Positions 23,588 through 31,568 of a stretch of DNA of 37,793 bases are shown here, in pieces. The stretch spans positions 1 through 37,793 of the forward strand of contig JAAYNZ010000061.1 in NCBI GenBank assembly GCA_012520595.1, given 5' to 3'. The position numbers and the translations under genes are program-made. Origin of the DNA: Candidatus Epulonipiscium sp. (GTDB lineage Bacteria > Bacillota > Clostridia > Lachnospirales > JAAYNZ01). Within the stretch, counting starts at the first letter, position 1. Every line of letters begins with the position of its first letter. The notes beneath the pieces were generated by a model, which worked only from the letters and a program-made list of their open reading frames with translations, was not told the origin of the DNA and made no database searches.

Positions 23588-25234
23588 TTATTCTCTCGTT
23601 CTATATACATTCAATCTTTCAGCGATTACCATGGCTTCGGCATAACTTAAATTACCCAGTGGATCTATTTTATTACCGCTGCCTGCAATAATACCTGCTT
23701 TTATCAGCGATGATACTGCTTCTTTCCCATACCCACTTACCTGATCCTTATCAGAAAAGACCTGTAAAGCTGTAAGATTAGTATCCGCTTCTACCATTCC
23801 AGATTTACGTAATATATTATACGTCATCACCATCATATCTTGTCGTGAAATACGTCCATCCGGATCAAATTGATGATCCGACTTACCATTAACTAACCCA
23901 AGCATTTTAGCACGATTGATTAATTGGCCATCTTCCCACCAAGAATAAATATCAGAAAAAGGTACAAATCCACTAACTTCCGTTTTAGGAGCTTGAACAT
24001 TCAACGCCTTCATGATCAAAATTAAATAGTCCCCTCGGCTGATGCTTTCCGGTAAATTATTCTCTAAATCCCATGTATACACATAATTTCGACCTATTGA
24101 ATATTCAACACCTTTTCTAGCCCATTCATAAGAAGCAGGTATGGCAAAAGCATTCTTTTCTTTTGGATCTTTGCTTATCTTTTCACCATTTACAAAAATA
24201 TTTATAGCATCCTTCTTCCATGTTTTGCCATCTTCTGAATAAACAACGTATGAAACATAATACATCTGGTCACCATCACGATAGGGATAAATCTCTATGG
24301 CTTCAAAACGTTTCCCCTCAGGTTTTGTTTTCCTACTTTTTGCTGTTGAGGTAGCATCATAAATGGAATAGTAATCATAATCATCCTGGGTCCAATCTTT
24401 TTCTACCCAATTGACAAAATCACTGGTTACATAATACAGCGTATTACTAACATATTCGTCCTTTTCATATTCTGCAATCGAATAGAGCTGAACACCAACT
24501 GTTTTTCCATCAAACATAAAATTCCCTAGCATACCGTAGCCTTCTTTATTTAGCTTTTCTAGGGGATCCCATTGCGTCTTACCTTCATTTACTGTTTTTG
24601 CAGCATGCACTCGAAATCCACTTCCACTAATATTGGTTCCTGTCAAAGAATAAAGTGCCCCATCTTTAATAATAATGTTTTCAATATTGGTACCATCAGG
24701 GACTTCCTTTGTAATATCAAACCAAGTTTTCGCATCTTGGGATAAATAAAGATATTTTATACCTTCATCATCTTTACAATACAATTTAAAATATCCATTT
24801 TCAAACTTAACACTTAAGGGCGAAATACCTACTGGTAAAGTAGCTACCTCCCAAGTTCTACCGTCTGTCGTATAGTTCAGATGGTTTTGATAGTTTTTAT
24901 CCGATGAAATTCCAACAAAAGTTTGATTTCCATAAACAAGAGAAAAATATTCCGATGTAATATTCCAATTTACCAAATCATTAGAAGTACCATAATAATA
25001 ACTATAATCCGTTTCACTGGTAAAAAATCCAACATAAGGAACATCTTGGTTTAACGTAAAAACATCTTGTAAATAAAGATCCTTTGAAACTTCCTCTGCT
25101 GAAAGAGCAATTTCCATATACTTGGTAACTATTTTTGTTGCCGCTTCTACAACAAAAGGATTCTCAAAAATCAGAGAAAAGGCCATACAAAAAGCAAGGA
25201 AAAGCGCCAGGAATTGTTTTTTTTCTTTTTTCAT
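23588..25234 (-). CDS. SLH-anchored protein with BNR/sialidase-like repeats
   Basis: This 548-residue exported protein has a signal peptide (about 1-32, ending VVEAA). The middle region (about 60-370) has repeated S-x-D-x-x-x-W/T-W elements (TSNDLVNWN, TTDGRTWEV, SQDAKTWFD, TSDFVNWVE, SEDGKTWKK). These are BNR/Asp-box-like and suggest a beta-propeller. Two or three SLH domains fill the C-terminus (about 385-548), with FSDIYSWW..G.I.RA..LGLVNG and DPDGRISRQDM. A catalytic Arg triad typical of sialidases was not found, so binding or structure is as likely as catalysis. The ATG follows AAAAGGGG. It lies 59 bases downstream of the ligase-like gene and probably belongs to the same transcript, so it would be anchored to the wall polymer the cluster may help to make. 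Confidence 0.85.
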   Translation of the reverse strand: MKKEKKQFLALFLAFCMAFSLIFENPFVVEAATKIVTKYMEIALSAEEVSKDLYLQDVFTLNQDVPYVGFFTSETDYSYYYGTSNDLVNWNITSEYFSLVYGNQTFVGISSDKNYQNHLNYTTDGRTWEVATLPVGISPLSVKFENGYFKLYCKDDEGIKYLYLSQDAKTWFDITKEVPDGTNIENIIIKDGALYSLTGTNISGSGFRVHAAKTVNEGKTQWDPLEKLNKEGYGMLGNFMFDGKTVGVQLYSIAEYEKDEYVSNTLYYVTSDFVNWVEKDWTQDDYDYYSIYDATSTAKSRKTKPEGKRFEAIEIYPYRDGDQMYYVSYVVYSEDGKTWKKDAINIFVNGEKISKDPKEKNAFAIPASYEWARKGVEYSIGRNYVYTWDLENNLPESISRGDYLILIMKALNVQAPKTEVSGFVPFSDIYSWWEDGQLINRAKMLGLVNGKSDHQFDPDGRISRQDMMVMTYNILRKSGMVEADTNLTALQVFSDKDQVSGYGKEAVSSLIKAGIIAGSGNKIDPLGNLSYAEAMVIAERLNVYRTRE

Positions 25235-25293
25235 TTGTGTACCCCTTTTTTCTTTTTATTTTATTACTGTTATCAAAGACATAAGAATAACAG

Positions 25294-26934
25294 TTAATAA
25301 TCCATTTGAGCATTAATATAGTAGTACCACCTATGAATAGAATTGTTATACTCTAAAATACGAGCATCTACTTCTTTTTTAAATCCTCGGTACTCCTCTT
25401 CTGCCCATTGATCTCTTGTATAGGTCTCCTCTAAAACCTTATACATCAATTGCTGGTGTCGTTTGTGATAGGGAAAAACAGAAAGCAATTCATTGGCATA
25501 AAAATAAGCTTTCTCCATTTGCCCCCCATACAAATACCCTTCTGCCAACGATAAAAGAATTTGAAAATCATAGGGATTTCGTTCATAACCAGCTTCTAAA
25601 AGTTCCAAAGCTTTTTTTGAACTGCTTACCACTTGGGCTTTTTTAAAATACAGCTCCGAATTAAAAGGATTTATTTGATGTGCCTGGGTATAAGCATTAT
25701 AAGCCATTAGTGGGTTTTTGTGTAAACTTCGATTTCCTTTTGCTATGTAACTTTCAGAAATCAATAAAAAAACCAAAGCAACACAAGGTACAATCAATAT
25801 GTATCGAAATTTACTTGAACTTTCCTTTAAAACAGAACCCGGCTGTTTTAATAGGGTTAATAAAAAAGTAAAGTAGGCAATCACAATCCCATAGTTAAAG
25901 CTAATTTCAAAAAAACTTTGAAGAACAATCAATAAGAATATATAAAAATTAACATTCTTGGTTTTATAATTTCGAAAAAAATACAGTAGAATAATGGCTA
26001 TAAAAAAGAGCGGGACTAAAACCCCTCCATCTAAAGCCATTTGTAAAAAAATATTATGAATATATCGTACTTGATAAGGTGCTGATTGGTATTTGAATTG
26101 CATAAATTGCCAATTTCCTAAACCAATCCCCCAAGGTTTCCTCCATAAAATATGTACTCCATCATAGAAAGTAATCAAACGTTCAATGAGGGTGGGTTCC
26201 GTTAATTTGATTTTTGCAATACGTGCTCCTGCCAAAACCATAAGAACAAAAGAAACACCAATGCCAGATAGAAAAATCATTTTTGCTTTTTTATTTAAAA
26301 ATCCAAAAAGATAGAAGGCTAGGATAAAAAGAAAGATCACAAAAGTAGTACGAGACTTTGTTAAAAATAAAGCAATTCCAAATAAAAAACCGAGAAATAA
26401 AAATCGTTTTTTCTTTCCTTGAAAATATTTATCAATGGATAACAACAAGCCAATTCCCATAAACAAAGCCGTTGTATTGGCATATTGCAAAAAAGATTGT
26501 AACCGATGACTTTTAACAGTCACCATGCCTGGCATCAAACTAAAACCGAACCAAGCGAAAAGACCAAAAACCATGAGCAAAATAAAAGAACGATAAAAGA
26601 TATTTCCAAGGGTCTCCTTATCTTCATACTCCTTAAAAACAGTATAGGTCAATGGAAAAAGCGAATACTTCAATAACTCGCCGATTCCGATGTAATAATT
26701 AATGGAAAAAAACAGATTTGATAAAAGGACCAAAAAAAATATTATAAGAAACCCAAGCAATGGTAGGTCAAATCGAAAGGGTTTTTTTGTAATTATTATA
26801 TACAATAAAAAAGCAATATTTAAGATTAATAATCCTGAAATATAATAGGCTCCTTGAAAAAACATGGTATGAAAAAGAATGACATAAAAAAATAAAACCG
26901 ATACAACCCTGTATTGATACTTATTGGATCCCAT
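25294..26934 (-). CDS. O-antigen-ligase/Wzy-like membrane protein with C-terminal TPRs
   Basis: This 546-residue protein has about 10-12 hydrophobic segments over residues 8-385. A Wzy_C/O-antigen-ligase-type region lies at about 180-330, including a large loop with GIGLGNWQFMQFKYQ and VRYIHNIFLQMALDGG; an R-H/H-N-x-x-L motif is typical of the family. After the last membrane segment the C-terminus (about 400-530) contains TPR-like repeats (NPLMAYNAYTQAHQINPFNSELYFKKA and relatives). Ligases and polymerases of this clan transfer or polymerise lipid-linked glycans. In a Gram-positive cell the likely product is a wall polysaccharide or S-layer glycan (inference). It is encoded 19 bases after the D,D-carboxypeptidase gene and before an SLH protein gene. 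Confidence 0.85.
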   Translation of the reverse strand: MGSNKYQYRVVSVLFFYVILFHTMFFQGAYYISGLLILNIAFLLYIIITKKPFRFDLPLLGFLIIFFLVLLSNLFFSINYYIGIGELLKYSLFPLTYTVFKEYEDKETLGNIFYRSFILLMVFGLFAWFGFSLMPGMVTVKSHRLQSFLQYANTTALFMGIGLLLSIDKYFQGKKKRFLFLGFLFGIALFLTKSRTTFVIFLFILAFYLFGFLNKKAKMIFLSGIGVSFVLMVLAGARIAKIKLTEPTLIERLITFYDGVHILWRKPWGIGLGNWQFMQFKYQSAPYQVRYIHNIFLQMALDGGVLVPLFFIAIILLYFFRNYKTKNVNFYIFLLIVLQSFFEISFNYGIVIAYFTFLLTLLKQPGSVLKESSSKFRYILIVPCVALVFLLISESYIAKGNRSLHKNPLMAYNAYTQAHQINPFNSELYFKKAQVVSSSKKALELLEAGYERNPYDFQILLSLAEGYLYGGQMEKAYFYANELLSVFPYHKRHQQLMYKVLEETYTRDQWAEEEYRGFKKEVDARILEYNNSIHRWYYYINAQMDY

Positions 26935-26953
26935 AGGCAGCTCCCTCGTATTT

Positions 26954-27781
26954 TTAACTAAAGATCTCTAATAGTTTTTTGCAATCCTGCTTTCTAAAAT
27001 AAAGACTGTCACTTCCCATTACAATAAAAAGAAGATGGTCTTTCTTTTTATTATATGTCATGGCTAAACTATATCCACCATTGGGGGTAGAACCAGTCTT
27101 TAAACCATCCACTCCATCAAACCCAAGCATATCATTGGTATTTTTCAACAAAAGTTCAGCTCCATCTTCATGGTTGATAAGAGCTAATGGAAGAGAGGTA
27201 TAGTTATACACTTCCGGGTATTTTGTCGTAAGCTCCATGGCAATACAAGCCATATCATAAGCACTGGAATAATGATCTCGCTCCTCTAACCCTACGCTAT
27301 TGGTAAAATGACTATTTTTTAATCCTAACTCTTGGACCTTGTTATTCATTTCTTGAACAAAACTCTCTTCCGTACCACAAAGGTATTCAGCCAAAGCAAT
27401 GACTGCATCGCTTCCCGAAGGTAAAAAAACACATTTTAATAAATCATTCACACAAAGCTGTTCTCCGGTAATCAATCCTGCCTTACTAGCAAAAGTACCC
27501 GTTGCCGTTGCACTGACTGGAATTTTATCATCGTATGAAAGAGTACCTGCTTCTATTTCTTCAAATACAAGCAACATTGACATTAACTTGGTCAAGCTTC
27601 CCGGTATGAAGGGATCATTCATATCCTTTTGATAAAGGATTTTACGATGATCCATTCCAATGACAACAGCCCCCTTAGCATTTAATGTTATCTGCTTGTC
27701 CTTCTTATAAAAAGTAAAAACCAAAAAAGACACAATGATGATCGGTACTGCTAAAAAAAGAAAAAATTTTTTCTTGTTCAT
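26954..27781 (-). CDS. D-alanyl-D-alanine carboxypeptidase (peptidase S11)
   Basis: This 275-residue serine D,D-peptidase is anchored by an N-terminal hydrophobic segment (about 5-25) and trims stem peptides of peptidoglycan outside the membrane. The active-site motifs are S62-L-T-K65, an S-G-S at 122-124 where S-x-N is usual, and K228-T-G. The usual Asn of the second motif is replaced by Ser, which may alter activity or specificity. At 275 residues it lacks the C-terminal beta domain and amphipathic anchor of PBP5/DacA, so it is a short form. The ATG follows AAGGATG. It is the first gene of a probable three-gene minus-strand unit with the ligase-like protein and the SLH/BNR protein. Confidence 0.9.
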   Translation of the reverse strand: MNKKKFFLFLAVPIIIVSFLVFTFYKKDKQITLNAKGAVVIGMDHRKILYQKDMNDPFIPGSLTKLMSMLLVFEEIEAGTLSYDDKIPVSATATGTFASKAGLITGEQLCVNDLLKCVFLPSGSDAVIALAEYLCGTEESFVQEMNNKVQELGLKNSHFTNSVGLEERDHYSSAYDMACIAMELTTKYPEVYNYTSLPLALINHEDGAELLLKNTNDMLGFDGVDGLKTGSTPNGGYSLAMTYNKKKDHLLFIVMGSDSLYFRKQDCKKLLEIFS

Positions 27782-27879
27782 TCTTACATCCTTAATCTAT
27801 TATTATTTTAATTTTAGTATCTATTTTAGTCTCTTCATGCTTCTATTGTACATCCTTTTATTCCTTCCTGCAATATCCC

Positions 27880-27907
27880 TTTATACAAAATACAACATAA
27901 TATTCAA
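27880..27907 (-). promoter_or_regulatory. Possible promoter of the envelope cluster
   Basis: On the minus strand TTGAAT (27902-27907), a 16-base spacer and TATAAA (27880-27885) lie about 100 bases upstream of the carboxypeptidase start. The match is moderate. Confidence 0.4.
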
Positions 27908-27941
27908 AATGCCAACAATATTTTTATAATCATCTTTATGA

Positions 27942-27982
27942 GGGACAAAAAATATCACCTATGATATACTATTCCTTAGTAT
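27942..27982 (+). promoter_or_regulatory. Promoter of the phosphodiester glycosidase gene
   Basis: GGGACA (27942-27947), a 17-base spacer and the extended -10 TGATATACT (27962-27970) form a promoter. A small inverted repeat ATACTA/TAGTAT covers the -10 and start region (27966-27982) and could be an operator. Confidence 0.5.
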
Positions 27983-28021
27983 AAAATAAAAACAAAAGAT
28001 TTTGTTAGGAAAGGAAGAAAT

Positions 28022-29956
28022 ATGTTTATGAAAAGTATGAAACGATTCTTGGCATTGTTGCTTTTTTCAACTTTTTTACTCTTTTCACTGTCCCCTTCTT
28101 TATCTGCCCAAGCACAAAGTGTTTGGAGTGAAAATAAAAAAGTAACTGCTAACGGTAAAACATGGAATGTACAAGTCGTATGGACAAATCTCAATGACCC
28201 TACCATTCGACTGGAAACTGTTGTTGCAAAAAATCAAGTAGGACAAGTGAATTCCTTAAAAAACATAGTGGACTCTACTAAAACAGCCGAAATACAACCT
28301 TTGGCAGGAATTAATGGGACTTTTTTTAATGCCTATGATGCAACTTATCAACAACCTATGGGAACTATCTTATCCAAAGGAAAATTTCTTCATTTATCCA
28401 CTACAGGTACTACCCTTGGATTTGATCACAATGGGAAGTTTACAACCAGTCCCCTTTATGTAACCATTCAAGGTGGTATCAACGATCAATGGGAATGGCC
28501 AAACAACTGGTACGCTTGGAACGTAAACCACTATTATACAGATCCTACAGCTATTTCTATCTTTACCCCTGACTATGGTACAAAAACTCCACCAAACAAT
28601 GTTACTTCTGTTGTAGTAGATAAAGGTGTCATTGTGAACATAGGGACTGGACAGCAAACCATCCCTTCTGATGGATATGTAATCGTCACTGGCAATCCTA
28701 CCATGTTGGAAAAGTTTAAAACAGGAGATACACTCATGTATCAATATAAAACCTTTGTCAACACTTTTAATCCATCCACATCCACCCAAAAACTAGATTG
28801 GTCTCATATTCGTACAGGGCTTAGTGCAGGTCCTCTCTTGGTAAAAAATGGAGTTCCCGCCCTCAATGCAAAAGCAGAAGGATTTTCAGAACCAAAAATT
28901 ATCAGTGCTTCTGCCCAACGGAGTTTTATTGGTGTAACCAAAAACAATCAATTGGCCATGGGAACCGTAGCAGGAGCCAATATGGAAGATCTAACTCAAA
29001 TCGCCTTACAAATGGGACTTATAGAAGCCATAAACCTGGATGGGGGAGCTTCTTCTGGACTGTATTACAAAGGCTCTTATTTACATACCCCTGGACGTGA
29101 AATAAGCAATGCTCTCGTTGTTACAAAGCTACAAGAAAGACCTATCAAAGTCCTATTAAATAACCAACCTATCTTTTTTGATGTGGATCCCTTTATCAAA
29201 AAACCTGAAAATATCACTTTGGTGCCTTTAAGACAAATTGCTGAAGCTTTAGGTGCTGTCATTTCCTATGACGCCGGAACCCAACAAATCCGGCTGGATC
29301 GTGGCAAAGATATCCTCTATTTAAAAGCCAATAGCAACCAAATGACCATCAATGGTAAAACAAAACAAATGGCCACTTCAATTGTTTCAAAAAATGGAAG
29401 AACCATGGTTCCTGTACGATTTGTAACCGAAGTCTTTGGAGGAGAAGTCACTTGGCATGAAGATACAAAAACGGTGGGTCTAAAAATTGACATTGTAAAT
29501 ATAGAGGAACTCTATGCCCAAGCTCTCAAGCTTGAAACTTCAGGTAATCTAGAGGGAGCCATTACAAAATACCTGGCCATTTTAGATGCCAATGACCAAC
29601 ATTTGCCAAGCCTTCGTAAACTGGCTGAAATCTATTCTAAAAAGCAAGATCATGCAAATACCATTTATTATTACGAAAAGTTTTTAAATATTGACAAGGA
29701 TGATACCGGCATCTGGGGATCCTTAGGCTGGTCCAAACTTGCCCTACAAGATTTTACAGGAGCCGCCCAAGCTTTCTTAAAACAGGTAGAGCTAAACCCT
29801 GATTCCTTTCAAGGTTATTATGGTCTTGGAGCTGTCTATTCTTATTATGGAAATGAAGACATTGCAAAAGCAAAATCCTATTTTCAAAAAGCCTTGGAAA
29901 AAGGGGCTACAGGTGCTCAAAAAAATCATGCTGAAAACTATATTCAAACCAAGTAA
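28022..29956 (+). CDS. Secreted phosphodiester glycosidase with copper-amine-oxidase-N and TPR regions
   Basis: This 644-residue exported protein has a signal peptide (about 1-30, ending LSAQA). A phosphodiester glycosidase domain of the NAGPA (uncovering-enzyme) family follows at about 45-370, with GINGTFFNAYD (96-106), GLSAGPLLVKNG, the QRSFIGVTKNNQL region and AINLDGGASSGL. The family removes GlcNAc or related sugars linked through a phosphodiester. Next comes a copper-amine-oxidase N-terminal-type (stalk) domain (about 373-490), with the duplicated VPLRQIAEALGA and VPVRFVTEVFGGEVTW motifs. A C-terminal TPR array (about 495-640) ends the protein. The ATG at 28022 follows AAAGGAAG; an ATG two codons downstream is an alternative. 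It probably acts on wall or teichoic-type polymers outside the cell (inference) and is transcribed away from the envelope cluster. Confidence 0.87.
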   Translation: MFMKSMKRFLALLLFSTFLLFSLSPSLSAQAQSVWSENKKVTANGKTWNVQVVWTNLNDPTIRLETVVAKNQVGQVNSLKNIVDSTKTAEIQPLAGINGTFFNAYDATYQQPMGTILSKGKFLHLSTTGTTLGFDHNGKFTTSPLYVTIQGGINDQWEWPNNWYAWNVNHYYTDPTAISIFTPDYGTKTPPNNVTSVVVDKGVIVNIGTGQQTIPSDGYVIVTGNPTMLEKFKTGDTLMYQYKTFVNTFNPSTSTQKLDWSHIRTGLSAGPLLVKNGVPALNAKAEGFSEPKIISASAQRSFIGVTKNNQLAMGTVAGANMEDLTQIALQMGLIEAINLDGGASSGLYYKGSYLHTPGREISNALVVTKLQERPIKVLLNNQPIFFDVDPFIKKPENITLVPLRQIAEALGAVISYDAGTQQIRLDRGKDILYLKANSNQMTINGKTKQMATSIVSKNGRTMVPVRFVTEVFGGEVTWHEDTKTVGLKIDIVNIEELYAQALKLETSGNLEGAITKYLAILDANDQHLPSLRKLAEIYSKKQDHANTIYYYEKFLNIDKDDTGIWGSLGWSKLALQDFTGAAQAFLKQVELNPDSFQGYYGLGAVYSYYGNEDIAKAKSYFQKALEKGATGAQKNHAENYIQTK

Positions 29957-29989
29957 ATTTGTAGCCCCTTCCATCTATCCTTTGCGTTG

Positions 29990-30041
29990 AAAAAAAGACT
30001 GTTCCACTAGTATCTATACTAGTAGGACAGTCTCTTTTTTT
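29990..30041 (+). terminator. Bidirectional terminator between convergent genes
   Basis: AGACTGTTCC-ACTAGTAT pairs with ATACTAGT-AGGACAGTCT (29996-30033) around a two-base loop, with a single mismatch. It is flanked by A7 on the left and T7 on the right, so it can end transcripts of both the glycosidase gene (plus) and the OFA transporter gene (minus). Confidence 0.88.
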
Positions 30042-30088
30042 ATAAAAGATGTACTTTAATATAAGCTATTCTTTATTATTATAAGTAC

Positions 30089-31318
30089 CTAGTGCTGTGG
30101 TTTATCTTCTGGTTTTACCATAACCAAACTAATCAACATCGCCACAATATAAAGGGTTAGGGTTACATACAATACATTATTATAAGATTGGGTCTTAGAA
30201 ACAATAAAAGCACTTAACTGATTACCAGAAAGTCCTGCAAATCCCCAAGCCGACAATGCCAAGCCATGAAGTGTACTGATGTTTTTCATACCAAATCGGT
30301 CAGATAGCAACGTAGGAAGGTTAGAAAATCCACCACCATATCCAGCATTAATAACACATAACAATACAATCACCAATGGTGCCATTTTATTATTAATACC
30401 GTTTGTTACAATGGTCATTGCTGTAAATCCAATGGATAAAATAAAAATAATCTTGTAAATGGTATTTCGATCTTTCAGCTTATCCCCCCATGCTGAAAAG
30501 AAAAGACGTCCTCCTGCATTAAATATGGCTGTCACAGAACTAATAAGTCCAACGGCTCCAAAGCCAATAAAGGTTAAAATATCTTTTTCCTGTGAAATCA
30601 GTGCTAGGCCACAAGTAATATTAATATAGAACATCAGCCAAATGCCAAAGAAGGTTTTATTTTTAAAAATAGCAAGGGGATTAACACCTTGGGTTTTTAC
30701 ACTTTCTTCTACCCATCCTTCTGGTTTTTTAAGAAGTAAATGTCCTACAAACATCATAACAAAATAAATAATAGCAAGGATAAAAAACATTTTATACGTT
30801 CTTGATGGATCCACAAGAGTACCATCTGCATTGGTGGCACCTTGAAGTGCTTCCATTAAGGGACTGGCAATTACTTTGGCCAAACCAAAACCTGCTACTG
30901 CAAGTCCTGTTGCCAAACCTTTTTGTTCATCAAACCATAACATCAATGTTTTTACAGGGGACAAATATCCGACACCTAGGCCAATTCCCATGATAATACC
31001 ATAACAAATATAAATACCAATTAAAGATTTTTGATAGATGAAAAATCCTGTTCCCGCTAAACCAACAGGAAAACAAATGGCTGCAACCAGTGAAGACTTA
31101 TGAATATCTTTTTCTACCAGTTTGCCACAAAAGGCAGCTGACATACCAAGAACAAAAATAGCAATACTAAATGCCCATTCTACTTCACCATTGGTTCTTC
31201 CTATGTAGTTGGCAATGCTTTCCTTTAGTAATGACCAACAATAAACCGTACCAATGCTGCAATGCATTAATAATGCTGGTATTGCAGCACGAATCCATTT
31301 GTTTTCAAATTTCTTCAC
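30089..31318 (-). CDS. MFS transporter, OFA (oxalate/formate antiporter) family
   Basis: This 409-residue protein has twelve predicted membrane segments. The OFA-family opening is WIRAAIPALLMHCSIGTVYCWSL..., and the central loop has the family-type KPEGWVEES before TM7. It also has GLGVGYLSPVKTLMLWF (about residues 115-131), which is typical for OxlT relatives. OFA proteins exchange small carboxylates such as oxalate and formate, and related ones carry other monocarboxylates, so the actual substrate is unknown. The start is a GTG at 31316-31318 with GGGGGA upstream. The ATG that overlaps it is out of frame (ATGTGA) and would stop at once. The leader contains GTATAC repeats and a terminator hairpin, so expression is probably regulated. 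It has its own bidirectional terminator downstream. Confidence 0.9.
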   Translation of the reverse strand: MKKFENKWIRAAIPALLMHCSIGTVYCWSLLKESIANYIGRTNGEVEWAFSIAIFVLGMSAAFCGKLVEKDIHKSSLVAAICFPVGLAGTGFFIYQKSLIGIYICYGIIMGIGLGVGYLSPVKTLMLWFDEQKGLATGLAVAGFGLAKVIASPLMEALQGATNADGTLVDPSRTYKMFFILAIIYFVMMFVGHLLLKKPEGWVEESVKTQGVNPLAIFKNKTFFGIWLMFYINITCGLALISQEKDILTFIGFGAVGLISSVTAIFNAGGRLFFSAWGDKLKDRNTIYKIIFILSIGFTAMTIVTNGINNKMAPLVIVLLCVINAGYGGGFSNLPTLLSDRFGMKNISTLHGLALSAWGFAGLSGNQLSAFIVSKTQSYNNVLYVTLTLYIVAMLISLVMVKPEDKPQH

Positions 31319-31365
31319 ATAAATTCCCCCTATAAAGATAATAATATAAAATTAAATGAAAACAT

Positions 31366-31406
31366 AAAAAGGGCTCTAAGCCTAAAAATAGAGCAGGATC
31401 CCAAAA
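31366..31406 (-). terminator. Terminator hairpin in front of the OFA transporter gene
   Basis: On the minus strand GCTCTA pairs with TAGAGC, with an inner GGCT/AGCC alternative, and a T5 run follows (31366-31370). It is part of the second hairpin repeat. It would end the GH2 operon transcript that stops coding at 31569, but it also lies between the likely OFA promoter and the OFA start codon. Confidence 0.6.
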
Positions 31407-31434
31407 AATCCCACTCAACAATCGACAAAGAACC
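31371..31434 (-). repeat. Hairpin repeat element, copy 2
   Basis: Read on the minus strand the element starts GGTTCTTTGT and contains GGATCCTGCTC. It ends TTAGAGCCC followed by T's. It matches the element at 2489-2549 in both ends and in the CCTGCT block, in the same orientation relative to the upstream gene and with a U-run at the same end. Confidence 0.5.
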
Positions 31435-31481
31435 GACTATACATACTCCCATGGCAGAAAGTATAGTACAAATTTATTTGC

Positions 31482-31536
31482 GTATACTGTATACTTATTT
31501 CTACCTAAGTGTATACCATCTTTATGGCCTGGTCAA
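31482..31536 (-). promoter_or_regulatory. Likely OFA transporter promoter with GTATAC repeats
   Basis: On the minus strand TTGACC (31531-31536), a 17-base spacer and TACACT (31508-31513) form a promoter. The hexamer GTATAC occurs at 31511-31516, overlapping the -10, and twice more just downstream as GTATAC-T-GTATAC (31482-31494). The repeated palindromic hexamers look like operator sites, as for GntR-type repressors. Confidence 0.45.
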
Positions 31537-31568
31537 GCTTTTTTGTAAATAACCAGAGGAAATCCTAT

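Noticed and set aside
23588-25234. Sialidase
   Set aside because: Asp-box-like repeats are present, but the arginine triad and other catalytic residues were not found, so only a propeller-like surface protein is claimed.
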